A DNA stretch of 64,000 bases from Antedon mediterranea (GCF_964355755.1 NC_092670.1:26087795-26151794); one strand, 5' to 3'; positions 46,901 through 59,133 are shown, counted from the stretch's first letter. The notes: a model not told the origin generated them from the letters alone. Program-made: numbers and translations.

Positions 46901-49900
46901 TTTAAAGTAATTATTATTTTTTTTAAAGTAATTATTATTTTTACGAAACGTCACAAATTGTAGGGAAGGTGTCTTTAACAATTATTATTACTAAAAACTA
47001 TTAATAGTAACTGGCCACTGTCTGGCTCCCAAATAGCAGGTAAACCCCATCCAGGGCAGTCAGCCAGACAAGAATATGCTGTCAAAACAAGTCATCCAGG
47101 TGTGTTCAGACATGCATGTTACAGTATCAGATTTGTTTTCAATAACATAACACAACCAACAACATTATTAACGTGTTAAAGAAATTTTGATACGTAGATT
47201 ATAGATTCTTTAAAATGTGATGATCATGCAAAAGATGAAAATGACTTTTTAAATTCAACTGGTCATATGATGACATCACAACATCTGATACACAAACATG
47301 AATTCATATCTATAATTCAACAGCTTCCAGAAAATATTTTAATAAATGAGTATCACTATTTATTCTGAAGAGCTATCACATATTGAAATTTACGGGAAAG
47401 ATGAAAATAAGTGACCCATGTTATTCACTGTCATCAAAATTGATTGAGCAAACAAATATTAATATCTGGGAGAAATTAAGTTATGGAGATGCGCTCTATT
47501 AAATGTGATGAGCTATGACGAAAGAGGCAACAATCCTATATTTTATATTCGGGTGGCCAGACAAAGACGTCATAACATCCGAAAGGTAACAATTTTGAAT
47601 GAATTCATATCTACAACTTATCTACATGCTTTATAAGTTAAACAAATTTGGGGTCAATGTTAATCCTAGGGAGCTATAATAGAAATAAAAATAGGCATGA
47701 TTTTGACAACAGTTTGTAAATTAACTAAATCGCATGTAAATTGTCGGTCATTTCAAGTGGACAAGGTCTAAAATTCTTTTAATTACTAGATAAAGCTGGA
47801 AAAATATAATGGAAATGAAAAAAACATGTTATACTCCGAGAACACTGTACACGTAAAAGAGTTTGCGTGTGTGGGAATTTTTGACATGCTTGATTAGCAT
47901 GATTAGCGTAGAAAGTTTGTAAAGAAAATTCTCTCAGCATCTATTTGACTCTGTAAGTGTCAATACAAAATGATCAATCATTGAAATTCATAAAATTGTG
48001 TGCAAGTCACGTTGCACAACTTCAAATGTCGATATGTTGACGAAGTTACAACATTTTACATGCGACGCACACCACTAGGGTGGAAAGGAAGAAGAATAAT
48101 TCAGAAAAAAATGGTGATGATCTTAGACAATCACAAGGAGTTATCCGCCAAGGTGTGGATAACTAATTATATTTATGTTGATAAAGATTGTCTCAATTTT
48201 ATTGTTTAGGAACAACGAATTTATTGAATTACATGTCAATCAAATAGTAGGTCTTGTATATTAAATTTGGTTTGTTAAAAAGTCAGAACTACACAAAAAC
48301 AGAAAGCCACTCCGAGAGTGCATACCTCTGCCTACTGTAAAATTCTTCTACATCAGATTTAGTCACCGGAAAGTGTTTGTGATTTAGGCTAATTTCACTA
48401 CAAGCATGTGTATGCGAGTTTAGTGTAAAGGTTATGTGACCAGCCTTTCAACTAACAGTAGATTCAGCCGACTAATAATAGAACAGAAAAGGCAAAAACA
48501 AACAAGTGAAATTGAAAAGAAATAGGGTTTTTAAACTGCTCGCATAATAAAACTTGTACATTAACTCTGATTGTGTTTTAAAATTACAAATCACAAAATA
48601 TAATTCTTGCCTCTTGTACAAAAATGAAGTTTTTTGGACAAGTAGTTCTCAAGAAAATACAATTTTAGTTTACTTGTTATTTTAAGACTGCTTATTTTAA
48701 TTTCAGTAAATTAAAATAATTGTTTTATTTTTAAAACTGATAACTGCTGTAGCTACATGAATATTTATTTTTCTTTTATGAAGGTTGGTGATGATCAAAC
48801 AATAAAACAATGGAGTTTGCCTTGTACAGAAACTGAAGTTGAAGATGCACCTATCAACACTATAATAGGAAAGGTGTACATTTTAATTTCCATCTTATAC
48901 CCATCAACAAAATAATAAATAAAATATGATTTTGACACGGCCCCAGGACATGTTCTAGGAATATGTGTAATTAATTAAAACTCCAACGATATGGTTGGCC
49001 GGCTACTAATATTAAACATTTGGCGGCCCAGCATAGTATTTGTAGATCCGCCCATTGCTGTACACAACAGGGGATGTTGTGTAGTTGATATGTGACATAA
49101 CAACTCGCGAAACATGCAGCTGAGACGTCAAGTTTTTTTTATTTTTTTGCATTTAAAAAAATGTTTATCCTTAAAATTCAGGTAAGTGATGTAACCTATC
49201 GTGTACGGCCCATCAAGAAACATTAGTGTGCCAAATGTGAGCATGTACCATTCAACGGTTTCGGAGGAGATACGTAAAATGATGCGACCAATTTAGTAGC
49301 ATTAATAGATAACGCATTTGCATTGTATACTTGCATGATAAATCTTCCATACATTACACTAATTTTAAGTTGTTACCCCAACAAGTTCACCATTGGCATG
49401 TCATTACAACATAACAAAAGAAAGCTTTCTTCTGATTTTCTTTAAAGGTCACATGGCTTTATGTGTAGTGCAACCGACTTTGCTATCGGAGGTACCGGAA
49501 TCAAACCCTATCATAGATGACAAATTTCGTTTTTGTAAAAGCACAAGTTAACGGAGTACTTACTCGAACGTTTCGATCTCTATCAGAGATCCTTCTCAAC
49601 TGACTGCGGAGTGTTAATGCAGCTTGGTCATTCTTGACGTCATCTGTTGATGACGTCGTACGCCTCCGGTTGTATGTTGGAGGTTGTGCGGGGCTCGGCC
49701 AGGTGATGTGTCTATCAAATCATTGTACAAATGCGAGAGTTCGTGGGCTCCAGTGTCCCGGTTCATGGTCTTCTCTTTATTTCTCCTTATATGTAATGAT
49801 TCTCTAATCTGTCTGTCTTTGCGTTTAACCTCCAACATACAACCGGAGGCGTACGACGTCATCAACAGATGACGTCAAGAATGACCAAGCTGCATTAACA

Positions 49901-52900
49901 CTCCGCAGTCAGTTGAGAAGGATCTCTGATAGAGATCGCAACGTTCGAGTAAGTACTCCGTTAACTTGTGCTTTTACAAAAACGAAATTTGTCATCTATA
50001 CAAAATCGAAGCTAAATGAAATTCTTTCAAGAAACCCTATCATGTGGACAAAATTTTAAAAGATTACACTTCGCGTATATTTTAATATTTCCATTTAAAA
50101 TCAGTCATAAATAAAAGAACTTTAATGTGCACGCTTACATTTTATTTGTGCGTGGATAACCAAATTTGTCCCAAGTGACTAGTCCCAATCTACTTACTAT
50201 TTTTACTAATTTTTGCAGAGTATTTTTATGTCTATTGATCATCATTGGAAGAAACCATTGTTTGTTACAAGCGGGCAACAAGTAGATTTATGGGATATCA
50301 ATCGGGCTGAGCCTTTGAAGTCATTTGAATGGTGTACAGATAGTATTCATAGTGTGAAATTTAACCCATTAGAGGTAACTCCATATTTTAACAATTCTTA
50401 TTTAGTATGTGAACTGAATGTTAGTTTCTTCACTGTAAATGGCAAATCATTAGATAACGGATGACTTAAAAAATACAATTAAAATGAATAATTTTCTTTT
50501 TAGGTATCTGTTTTTGGTAGTTGTACAGCGGAGCGTAATATTATCCTGTATGATATCCGTGCTAATACACCACTGAAGAAAGTTGTCATGTCCATGAAAA
50601 CAAATACTATTGCATGGAATCCAATGGAATCATTTATATTTACAGCTGCCAACGAGGATTACAAGTATGACATTATTTGTTGTAAAATATATATCAATTG
50701 GTCATTCAAATATAATTTGTCAAATTCTTCTTTATCACAACAGTACACTGTTGAAAACCCCTCCATAGTCTAGGTTATAAACTGCATTTTGTATTAATAT
50801 TGATAACAAGATAAATATTTTGGCACATGTCGTTTTGTACGTAGAATATATACACTTTCCCCGTTAGGGTGCAATTGGGTTTTTTATTATGCTAAGGAGT
50901 ATGAGCATGTGACATTTCACGCCCACACTGCTGCTGCAGCTGGTGATCTGTCATTGTCGCGATGTTATTTTTGACGGCCTTTGAGCATGTTTTTTCATGA
51001 AAAGGGCGTTATATAAATGTGGTATATTTTTATTATATTAAAACATTCTTAAATTATTCACAGTGTATGTGATTATGAGATTATTACTAAAATGTCAAAT
51101 TTAACGATATTTGAGAAAAACTTGGCTATATATTCAATAAAGCTAGGCCTACTAGAGTGTAGGTATGTACCAATGCTGCTTGGCCTCTAGCTAGGCTGAT
51201 AGCCCTACAGCAGTAAGGTTTGTTTTGGCAGTTAGCACCAAACCTCGGCCTACCCATGGGCCATGATAGGGTGCCTGAATAGTTGCTCTTCAGTCAGGCC
51301 TAAGCTTCCACACAGCTTTACTATTCTGAGCAATTTACCATTCAGGATGTTGCATATTCACAATTCTTAATGTGCGAGAAAACCCAGAAACGATGAATGG
51401 GGTGAAATGGCCAAGCATTTTTTAACCCATGAATACATAGGCTAGGCCTAGCTTAAAATTAATAATCAATTTGATTAAGATTATTATGAATATACTGTTG
51501 TTTTACAGTGCAATTCATGATGTTACATGTAAATTGTACTGAAGTTTTTATCTGAAATATTACTTAAGCAAATCACATTAATTTTGTGTATAAAAATCGC
51601 CATTTTTCGACACATTATTTTACCAAAGGGGAGACATTTCACCGGCGACTAAAACACGTCAGTCGCTAAGTGTAACAGGTTTCGCAACGTATTGTAAACT
51701 AATAACCCCTAAGTTACTGGAAAAGTGTAATGTATTAAAAAACACTTTTTTTATGTAATCATTTTCATTTAAACATACTGTACTATCCATAATATAAGAA
51801 GAGAAAGTCCGAGTGTAGCCAAAAAGAATTTCTGATACGAGTTGCCATACCAAATTTCATGCTTCTTTACCGTAAATCTTCTGATTGTAACCCTGGGTTA
51901 ATATGATTGTTTTTTAGGGTGGTTACTATTAGAAGGGGGTGGGGTGGGGGGTTTACTATTAAAGTAGTGGGTTACTATTACTAACCTTATATTGGGCACT
52001 TGAAAATAGTAAACCACTCCAACTTTTCCTGTTTGCAAATCATAGCAAAATAATAAAACAGTACAAATAAACAAATTTGTTTGAACTCCATCTTTATTTT
52101 ATACACTCAAAAACACTCAATCCTCCACCATTACCAAGATCAACATGCATTATCTCCTTATTTTCAAACTACAGCTGCATCATAAACGACCAGTCTTCAT
52201 AATGTCATTTTGTCAATAGTTTTTGTGACTCTAATATTAACCCCATGGGTTACTATTAGAGTAGTTATTATTATAGATTGACTTATAAGGTGGGTTACTA
52301 TTAGAAGGGGGTTACTACGTACGTTGTTTTGTCCACCAACGACCACCACCCAATCATTGTAAAATACAATTTTTGTAGATTTTCTAAGCTAGGCCTAATA
52401 ATGGAGAGGGTAACTCCTTGTAATTGTCCTGTTTCTCTTTTATTAGTTATTCGTAATGCAAGTTTTCCGCAATATGTTATTGTATTGGATCATCAAGCGG
52501 ATAACTCCTTGTAACTGTCCTGTTTCATCATATTTTTTTGTCATTTTTGTGCGTCCCATTTCTCTAAAACGTGTAAACAGAACATATCGTAACTTTGTCA
52601 TCATATTGACATTTACGTGAAGTTGTGCACCTTCTAATTTTGAAAAACGTCAAAGTTGCGCAACATAACTTATGCGCGATTTTATGATTTGTTATGATTG
52701 ATCATACGAGTAGGCCCAGCCAAACTTCAGAAAGGTGGCGATGCTGCTGCAGAACGCAAAGATGAAGCAGCAGTGGGTCTACCTCAAAATATATTTTAGG
52801 CGAGGACGTGAATGGTACATAATGTATATTGTTGGTTTTAGTTTATCAACATTTAAAATGATGTATATGGCTACGTAATTATTTAGGTTGAGGCCTAGGC

Positions 52901-55900
52901 ATGTAAATTAATTTATTTTAATAGTTATAATAATAATTCTAATATTTTCTTGTCAGTTTGTACACATTTGATGTTCGTCGCTTAGATCAACCAGTTAATG
53001 TACACATGGACCATGTGTCTGCAGTTGTGGATCTGGATTATTCTCCAACTGGCCGTGAATTTGCAAGTGCTAGTTTTGATAAGACCATCCGCATTTTTGA
53101 AATAAATAAAGGTCATAGCAGGTGAATAATTTCTTTCATTAAATATGGTAAAGTTTCATTTTTAAAATATGCAACATATATCTGCATATAATGTTTAATT
53201 TTAGGCCACCTATTGTGTAACAAAATCTTTTTCTATAACTTACGGACAAAATGTATCAACTACCATAGTATTTGACAGTTCTGACAGTAATTTATGATAG
53301 TTGAAGTTTGGAATTGAGGATAATACTAATTGCATGCCAGACCTGTCAACTGTTACGCATTCATTGTAAGGTGCGATCTACAAATTATTCCAAAGGGCAA
53401 AAACACATCAAAATGTTATATGACAATCTGGAAGATGGCCGTTTGAGACTGTTTGTTCCGTTTGGTAGTTGACTCCTCCCCATGGAGCTAACCTCTGTAA
53501 AAATAATAGAGATAATTTTGTAAATAAAATCGCGATTCCCCACTACATGATCTGATGGTCTGATTCAATAACAGCAATAACACGTTTGAAATATAAACAC
53601 CAAACGTGTTGGGCAGCACAACCACATTGGAACACGTTTGGGCATTCCAATTTTTCTAAATACAGATAAGAGAGCCCACCATAGTGATCAATAGAAACAC
53701 CCTAATTCTAGGCGTGTCGCTGCAGTGATCAATAGAAACACCCTAATTCTAGGCGTGGCGCTACAGTGATCAATAGAAACACCCTAATTCTAGGCACGTC
53801 GCTGCAGTGATCAATAGAAACACCCTAATTCTAGGCGTGTCACTGCAGTGATCAATAGAAACACCCTAATTCTAGGCGTGTCGCTGCAGTGATCAATAGA
53901 AACACCCTAATTCTAGGCGTGTCGCTACAGTGATCAATAGAAACACCCTAATTCTAGGCACGTCGCTGCAGTGATCAATAGAAACCCTATTTTCGTAGTC
54001 GACGCAAAGTCCTGATTGTAAGCTTGGGTTTGACGCGAAGTCCTGATTGTAAGCTTGGGTTTGACGCGAAGTCCTGATTGTAAGCTTGGGTTTGACGCGA
54101 AGTCCTGATTGTAAGCTTGGGTTTGACGCGAAGTCCTGATTGTAAGCTTGGGTTTGACGCAAAGTCCTGATTGTAAGCTTTGGTTTTAGACTATTCCTCT
54201 TCAATAAATAGGAAAATAGATTATTGTACCGAAGTTCATACAATCAATCAATATTCTTTTTTCTGTAAAACTATGACTAACCCAATCGGTGCTGATTTGT
54301 TTTCACTATGCCTACCACTGTATTTGAGGCCTGGCATCACAAAAGCTGCGCAGAGTTGCATTCCGGATTTTTGAGATATTTAAAATTTCAATAAAAAAAC
54401 GATACTATAAACACTTATCTTTAACATATCAAACTCTTGTTCATGAAAAAATATCGCAAGTATGTGTATTTTGCAATTATTTAAGTCGACTCTCTAATTT
54501 AATCGTTATTTTTATCCATATATTTTTTTTAATAACAAAAAATATAATATTATGTACCACACAGTGATATATTTGACAGAGTCTTATCGCGTTGATCGGC
54601 AAGCTAGGCCGGCCCAGCTAATCTGCGCCGCCACTTCATTGTAGATTTCCTGAGCTAGAAAGTGACTTGTATGTTTTCATTAATAACTCCTCATATAATA
54701 AACCAATTTTAAGAAACAACGCCTCATTTTAAAGCTTATTGAATATAGATTATGAATATATGAAAATTTAAAAGAAATATTATTTCCGATACTGCGCCGA
54801 TTTTGTAATGCCATGCCTCATTTATTAACAGCAATATCAACGGACGACCAACTAACAATTGAGTTCATTCATTCATTATGAAATTGATCAGCTGTAATTC
54901 GTTGTGACTAACTAAATTCTAGTTATGATTACAATGATAAACATTTTTTTTAATACATTATACAAAAATATTTAAATAATTTGGATTTAGTGTATATTTT
55001 ACTTTTACTTTTTAACTTTTTTTCAGAGAGGTATATCATACAAAACGTATGCAGCATGTGACCTGTATTAAATGGTCACTTGATAACCGGTATATTTTGT
55101 CAGGATCTGATGAGATGAATCTCAGAATTTGGAAAGCAAAAGCTTCTGAAAAGATAGGCAAGGTACAGGATATTTTTTTATAGAAAGGAGTACTATATAA
55201 TTTATGCCCAAGAAAAAATGTAAATTTGTAAATTGTCACCATAAAAATGTAACCAGCAGTGACCAATACAACTCACAATGTATTGGTGGTCAGCATATTG
55301 TTTTTTGTTGAATTTCTGACTGACCAGTTGCTTGTGGTGCATCATGAGAGGTATGAAAGTAGGCCAACATACGCTTTGTTTGTGAAAACCCTGTCATAAT
55401 TATAATTATTGCATTTTGCTGGGAGTCAAGGCCAAATCATAATTTTACATTTTGTTTTGTATTTCCTTGTACTACTACCGTACTGACGCGGGTATAAGCC
55501 CACCCCCCTCGAACATGAAATCACGTCAAGTTTGGGGGGTGGGCTTATACCCGAGGATCCAAAAATGCAGATTGTCAAAAACAGCACATGTACACTGTGT
55601 ATTCCACCATGCGAGCGAGCGCCCTCACGTGTACGACGTTGCCTCTAAATACACGAGGTGTAGAGTGTCGGAAAATTAAGTTTATAGTTCGTGTAATTTA
55701 TCGTAGAATATCTTATTTTAAACATCAATTTAACAAGAATTTATCAAGCAGAAAAGCAAGTATACAATGTTCGTTAAATAGAAATGTACCAAAGAAATTT
55801 AATAAGCTTGTTTATGGCAGCCGATACCAAATAGTGGTTTTCCGTTTTGGCGACTTGTAGCGTCGTGTGTGAAGCGCGATCTTCGACCGCGATGGAGTGT

Positions 55901-58900
55901 AAACAAAACAGGACCGCCAGGCCTCATATGGCCTAGCGTATATTAGCCTAGCTTGGTTATGATCAATCAAAGGTAGGTGTATTCGGTGTATGGACGTCGC
56001 CAAATACAAAATAATGTATTACGACACACGCTGTAGATCTTCGAATTAATGGGTGGGCTTATACCCGAGTGCCTCATTTTTCATGAAAATTAGTCAAAAG
56101 TCGGGGGTGGGCTTATACCCGAGTATGGGCTTATACCCGCGTCAGTACGGTACTACTAATAATAATAACAATACTACAAATTTGTAATGCAGCAATTCCA
56201 GCAGTAAGTGATCAAAGGCGCTGTGTATGAGATAGCTCAATTTGAAAGAAAAAGATTAGTTTTCAAGGCAGGTTTAAAGGCGATAATAGAAGCGGGTAGT
56301 TCATTCCATAAGCGAGAGGCAGCAGAAGTAAAGGTGCTTAGTCCGGTGGCAGGTGGAGCAATCACCACCAGAAAGTGGATAAATTGGCATCCAAATTTTC
56401 TAAACCAGAATTTTCCGTAGATTACGAATCTGGAAGGTAATCAATCAGGATAGAAAGCATTTTCGAGATATAAGGGGTCAAAGTTCAAAATTGACTAATT
56501 ATAACAATGTATTCAATATACCTACCATAACCGTATATATATATATATATATATAAATTAATGTAAGGGCAAAATTCGGTAAATCGTGTGTTACTTCTAG
56601 AATTTTTACTCGATGGTATATAAAGTTGGTTTGTACCTTTGGTACTGATTTTAACCACCTGATGTAATCCTGTTTACTGATTGCATTGAGTTAGATAATT
56701 AGTTATTAACAATTAAAACGAATTTAGGTTGAACGATTTGCCCCAAATACACTGTCTAATCGGCCATCTTGAAAAATATCCGCACACAATAATACGAGGA
56801 TGCTTAAAATTATATAAAACTTCATTTTTCAAAGATTGGTCAGAGCATGGTTGCAGGACTGAAATATTCATTGTGAGGCTGTCCAATAAACTATCTGATT
56901 TGATCTGCTTCTTTATGTTGGCAATATATGTTTTCATTGTGCAAGTGCCTTTGATACGCATCTAACAAATCTTACTATTATTGGTTATCACTATATTTGA
57001 TTGAATGATAGTAGCACAACCACAGAATTCTAAAATATACTGCATTAAATCACTATAGGAATGTAATTGTAAAACAAAATGTATAAATATATAAAGTATT
57101 AACACTATGCATTGACGTCACTGAAATTTACGGCGAGCAATTGCAATTGTTTTAAAATCATATGTACATCAAAATATGGTTCTCGGTAAAGTTCGCAAAC
57201 TGTACTACATCTGGTCAATTTTCCATTAGTTGTATAGCCACAAAAGTGTGGAACGAAAATGCTTCTATACTAAAACACATTTTAGAAGTCTAAATTACGA
57301 ATGATACACAAAAATACAGAAACGGGAAAAATACGGACACACGCTGCTCCGTCAGTATTGCTTCACAGATTTTAACTCAATACATTCTTTTTTTAATTAC
57401 ATAGATTCTCAAAAAAAAAAAAAATTAGCATTTTATAACAAGGTGGTTTTGAAAATTCAGCCTCTGAAATTGTCTAAAGGTGTAAAAATCATCCCATACA
57501 GAGTATCACAGTGCTGACGTCACGACGGTAGGTGGTGCTGCATGGTTGCTAGCGCAACCAAAAATGCATTCAGCCTGCCTGAGTGACTCCAAGGTCACCA
57601 ATGGTTTGGAATAGGCTTATTGAAGTAGTCATTTTAAAACTTAATAATTTTTTACAAAAACAAACTAAAATTTCAAAAGATCACTAAATATTTGTTTTTA
57701 ATAATCTATTTATTCTTCAACTACAGTTTAAGTTAAAAAAAATCAAGCTAAGATACATAATTTATACAGATCTTTACTGTTTATCAACATAGTAGCGCTG
57801 AACGCATTTTTTGGTTGGCTAGCAACCATGCAGCCCCCTCTATCGTTGTAAAGTCACACCGTGATACTCTATTGCACATTCCATTGTCATACAGAAAGTG
57901 ATATTCAGTAATTCAATTTTTTTAATAGTTGAAGAAACGTGAAGAATCAGCTTTTAGGTACAACGAAAAATTAAAGGAGAAATATCGACATCATCCACAA
58001 ATCAAACGTATTGCACGACATCGGCATGTTCCAAAGCTAATCTACAAAGAGGCACAAACAATACGAATACAACGGCAGTCTTTAAAACGAAAGTAAGTGT
58101 ACTTAGTACTAGTAGAATTATAAAAGCGAGATGGTGTTGCTTATAGACATCTGGTAGCCATTGACATTTTGATTAATGCTACTTCTGTGTACACCAGAAA
58201 GTGAAATACCACAAATTGCAATAATGTAATTTTTAATAAGACAAAGTTGGAACAATCTCTAATTTTACTATTTTAGAGCTATTTCGTAACATTGTGCTTT
58301 ATCTAATTTACGTATTATTATTGTCATATACCATTCCCGTATACAGTTATTACTTCCTGATTGCCTCTTACTGCATTTTACTTTGATGCTTTGGATGCTT
58401 TCCAACGTCACATAATCCCCATCACTGATTGGCTGGTTTTTACAATCATTGGGCATACGCTTACAAAAGTTGAAAGGTTGTTATATAGCATCGTAAGACA
58501 ATGTTCAGCCAGAAATACTACGATGATTTCTATTTAATTTGCGTGGTTTTGACATTAAGCTTTTTTCAATTGGTTTCCTTTAAATTTTAAATGTAAAAAC
58601 AACGCAATCGTAAATAAATTCGAATTTCTTATGTCGACTGGAAACCAGGCTTTACATAAGTAGGGTGGACCCAGATGTGAAACTTTAAATTTGGCCTGCG
58701 ACATTATGTTGGTAAAGTATTAAGTTCTACCCTCGGTAGAAAACTGTTAAGAACCCTGGTCATATACTGGCAAGAAAATTATGAAGAGAGTAATTTGAAT
58801 ATTATCTTTAAGTACTGAAAATATCTGGGATTTTATGCATTCAAATAATTTTGTTTATAATCTTTTTTCAGACTAGATAATAAAAGGAAACATAGCAAAG

Positions 58901-58959
58901 AAGGTACAGTACCAATTGTTTCAGAACGCAAGAAGCATGTTGTAGGTATTGTTGAATAG
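43923..58959 (+). CDS. DCAF13: DCAF13 / SOF1, WD40 protein of the SSU processome (10 exons)
   Basis: Exons: 43923-43992, 44093-44292, 45560-45667, 48784-48873, 50219-50374, 50504-50664, 52957-53121, 55027-55162, 57929-58092, 58872-58959 (TAG stop). They total 1338 bases, 445 codons, all phases joining in frame, the length I recall for human DCAF13. All introns are GT-AG; the exon-4 acceptor is the less usual AAG. The N terminus reads MKVKVLCRNPDDYVRDTKKD, then NYDPSLHPFEAPREYVRALN and KLERVFAKPFLGSLDGH. WD repeats follow, with landmarks LKIWNL, VGDDQTIKQW, SGQQVDLWD, NIILYDIR, NPMESFIFTAANEDYNLYTF, SASFDKTIRIF and GSDEMNLRIWKA. The last two exons encode the basic Sof1 domain (HPQIKRIARHRHVPK, ending VSERKKHVVGIVE). 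The family acts in nucleolar 18S rRNA maturation with U3 snoRNP and as a CUL4-DDB1 substrate receptor. No breaks are seen, so it should be functional. Confidence 0.97.
44649..45107. mobile_element. 459-bp pogo-like MITE in DCAF13 intron 2
   Basis: CAGTGGAACCTGTATTTTAC at the left is mirrored at the right as CAGTAGAACCTTCATTTTAC (complement), flanked by TA within a short TATATA run. The interior is rich in TAGGCCTA words and has no frame of interest. Its right end almost abuts the Penelope-like repeat at 45121-45290. Confidence 0.85.
45121..45290 (-). mobile_element. Penelope-like terminal repeat with hammerhead-like core (copy 2)
   Basis: On the minus strand the core is CTGATGA (45274-45268), one extra A, stem II GGGC/GCCC around TAGTGTT, and GAAA (45251-45248). 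Then AGC-TCT-GCT-A could form a 3-bp stem III with a UA cleavage position. A convincing stem I is not evident. It is the inverted counterpart of 32850-33011 over ~160 bases. The core residues are better preserved here than in copy 1. Confidence 0.45.
46075..46360. mobile_element. Second copy of the foldback-type element (9725-10264 family)
   Basis: CAGGACGATTCGG, ACACTTAAATTTATCG, AGACTATGGGGTAGTACTA, AAAGATGCAATAAAGCAAAC and TTTTAGTCACGCGAACAATG follow the same order as at 9722-10080. The short tandem repeat present in copy 1 is absent. It lies in DCAF13 intron 3. Confidence 0.75.
46440..46980. mobile_element. GCTATAAATCCC MITE family, copy in DCAF13 intron 3
   Basis: It is very similar to 30920-31432: TTTTAGCGGCCCGCTATAAA, ATCGATCGTGAGGCCAAAAC, CGTACGATGTTCGTACGTTA, ACCATAAAACGTACATTTAA and the right terminus AGGGAAGGTGTCTTTAA. 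The left terminus is missing. A short internal duplication of TTTTTTTAAAGTAATTATTA lies near 46895-46940. Confidence 0.85.
46990..48780. other. DCAF13 intron 3, remaining part
   Basis: Non-coding. About 47190-47640 shares scattered words with 18170-18320 and 23340-23420 (dispersed repeat). The 69-codon frame 48000-48209 has no recognisable similarity. Confidence 0.45.
49515..50031. mobile_element. 517-bp insertion built of a 173-bp inverted repeat
   Basis: The arms 49513-49685 and 49827-49999 are inverted copies with only one or two mismatches (for example CGTTTCGATC against GATCGCAACG), separated by a 141-bp loop. The whole insert is bounded by the 12-bp direct repeat AAACCCTATCAT (49503-49514 and 50032-50043), a likely target duplication. 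Each arm contains CTGATAGAGATCGAAACG-like sequence on one strand and TGACGTCATCTGTTGATGAC. Inverted terminal repeats with variable target duplications and CTGAT...GAAACG motifs suggest a Penelope-like element, but no coding sequence confirms this. It lies in DCAF13 intron 4. Confidence 0.85.
51913..52318 (-). mobile_element. Dispersed element A, inverted copy in DCAF13 intron 6
   Basis: It is the inverted relative of 10995-11475. GGTTACTATTAGAAGGGGG occurs near both ends, and the interior shares CACTCAAAAACACTCAATCC, CAACATGCATTATCTCCTTA and AACCCCATGGGTTACTATTA. Unlike copy 1, its terminal repeat has not expanded into a minisatellite. Confidence 0.75.
53683..53987. repeat. 41-bp minisatellite in DCAF13 intron 7
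   Basis: The unit begins AGTGATCAATAGAAACACCC and continues TAATTCTAGGCGTGTCGCTGC; there are 7.4 copies with a few base changes (GTGTC, GTGGC, CACGTC). It directly precedes a second, unrelated array. Confidence 0.97.
54000..54186. repeat. 31-bp minisatellite in DCAF13 intron 7
   Basis: Six copies of a 31-base unit, TGACGCGAAGTCCTGATTGT plus AAGCTTGGGTT, are almost identical; the first and last have GACGCAAAG. The minus-strand 116-codon frame across it (53893-54243) is a by-product of the repeats. Confidence 0.97.
55478..56150. mobile_element. 673-bp hAT-like element with 8-bp target duplication
   Basis: The termini CCGTACTGACGCGGGTATAA (then GCCC) are perfectly mirrored. Both sides carry the direct repeat TACTACTA (55470-55477, 56151-56158); an 8-bp duplication suits hAT-type integration. 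GGGTGGGCTTATACCCGAG is repeated sub-terminally on both sides. Frames inside (55588-55860) show no transposase. It lies in DCAF13 intron 8. Confidence 0.88.
56534..56556. repeat. (TA)n microsatellite
   Basis: About eleven TA dinucleotides in a row. A shorter TA run is at ~45490-45507. Confidence 0.95.
57506..57864. mobile_element. MITE, TCACGGTG termini, TA-flanked (copy 2)
   Basis: The 359-bp counterpart of 12853-13196, same orientation. Termini are TCACAGTGCTGACGTCACGA and the complement of TCACGGTGTGAC, flanked by TA and by an extended AGAGTATCAC / GTGATACTCT match. It lies in DCAF13 intron 8, 64 bases before exon 9. Confidence 0.85.
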
Positions 58960-59133
58960 TATTTAAAAATGTCTGTTATAGATATGTAATTGATGAATAA
59001 TTAAAAGCTTTGATGGGTAACATGAAGAACCACCAGTATTGGTATTTGGTTATTTAGTTACCAATTACACGATAGAAGTGTGCCAATTTGTACATTTTGA
59101 AAAAGGATAATGCTGATTTAGCATTTAGTAATA

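Noticed and set aside
48000-48209. 69-codon plus-strand frame in DCAF13 intron 3
   Set aside because: It does not match DCAF13, breaks the exon phase if included, and resembles no known protein.
53893-54243. 116-codon minus-strand frame with repeated NPSLQSGL-type segments
   Set aside because: It spans the end of the 41-bp array and the 31-bp minisatellite; no start context or splice signal, and it lies inside a DCAF13 intron.
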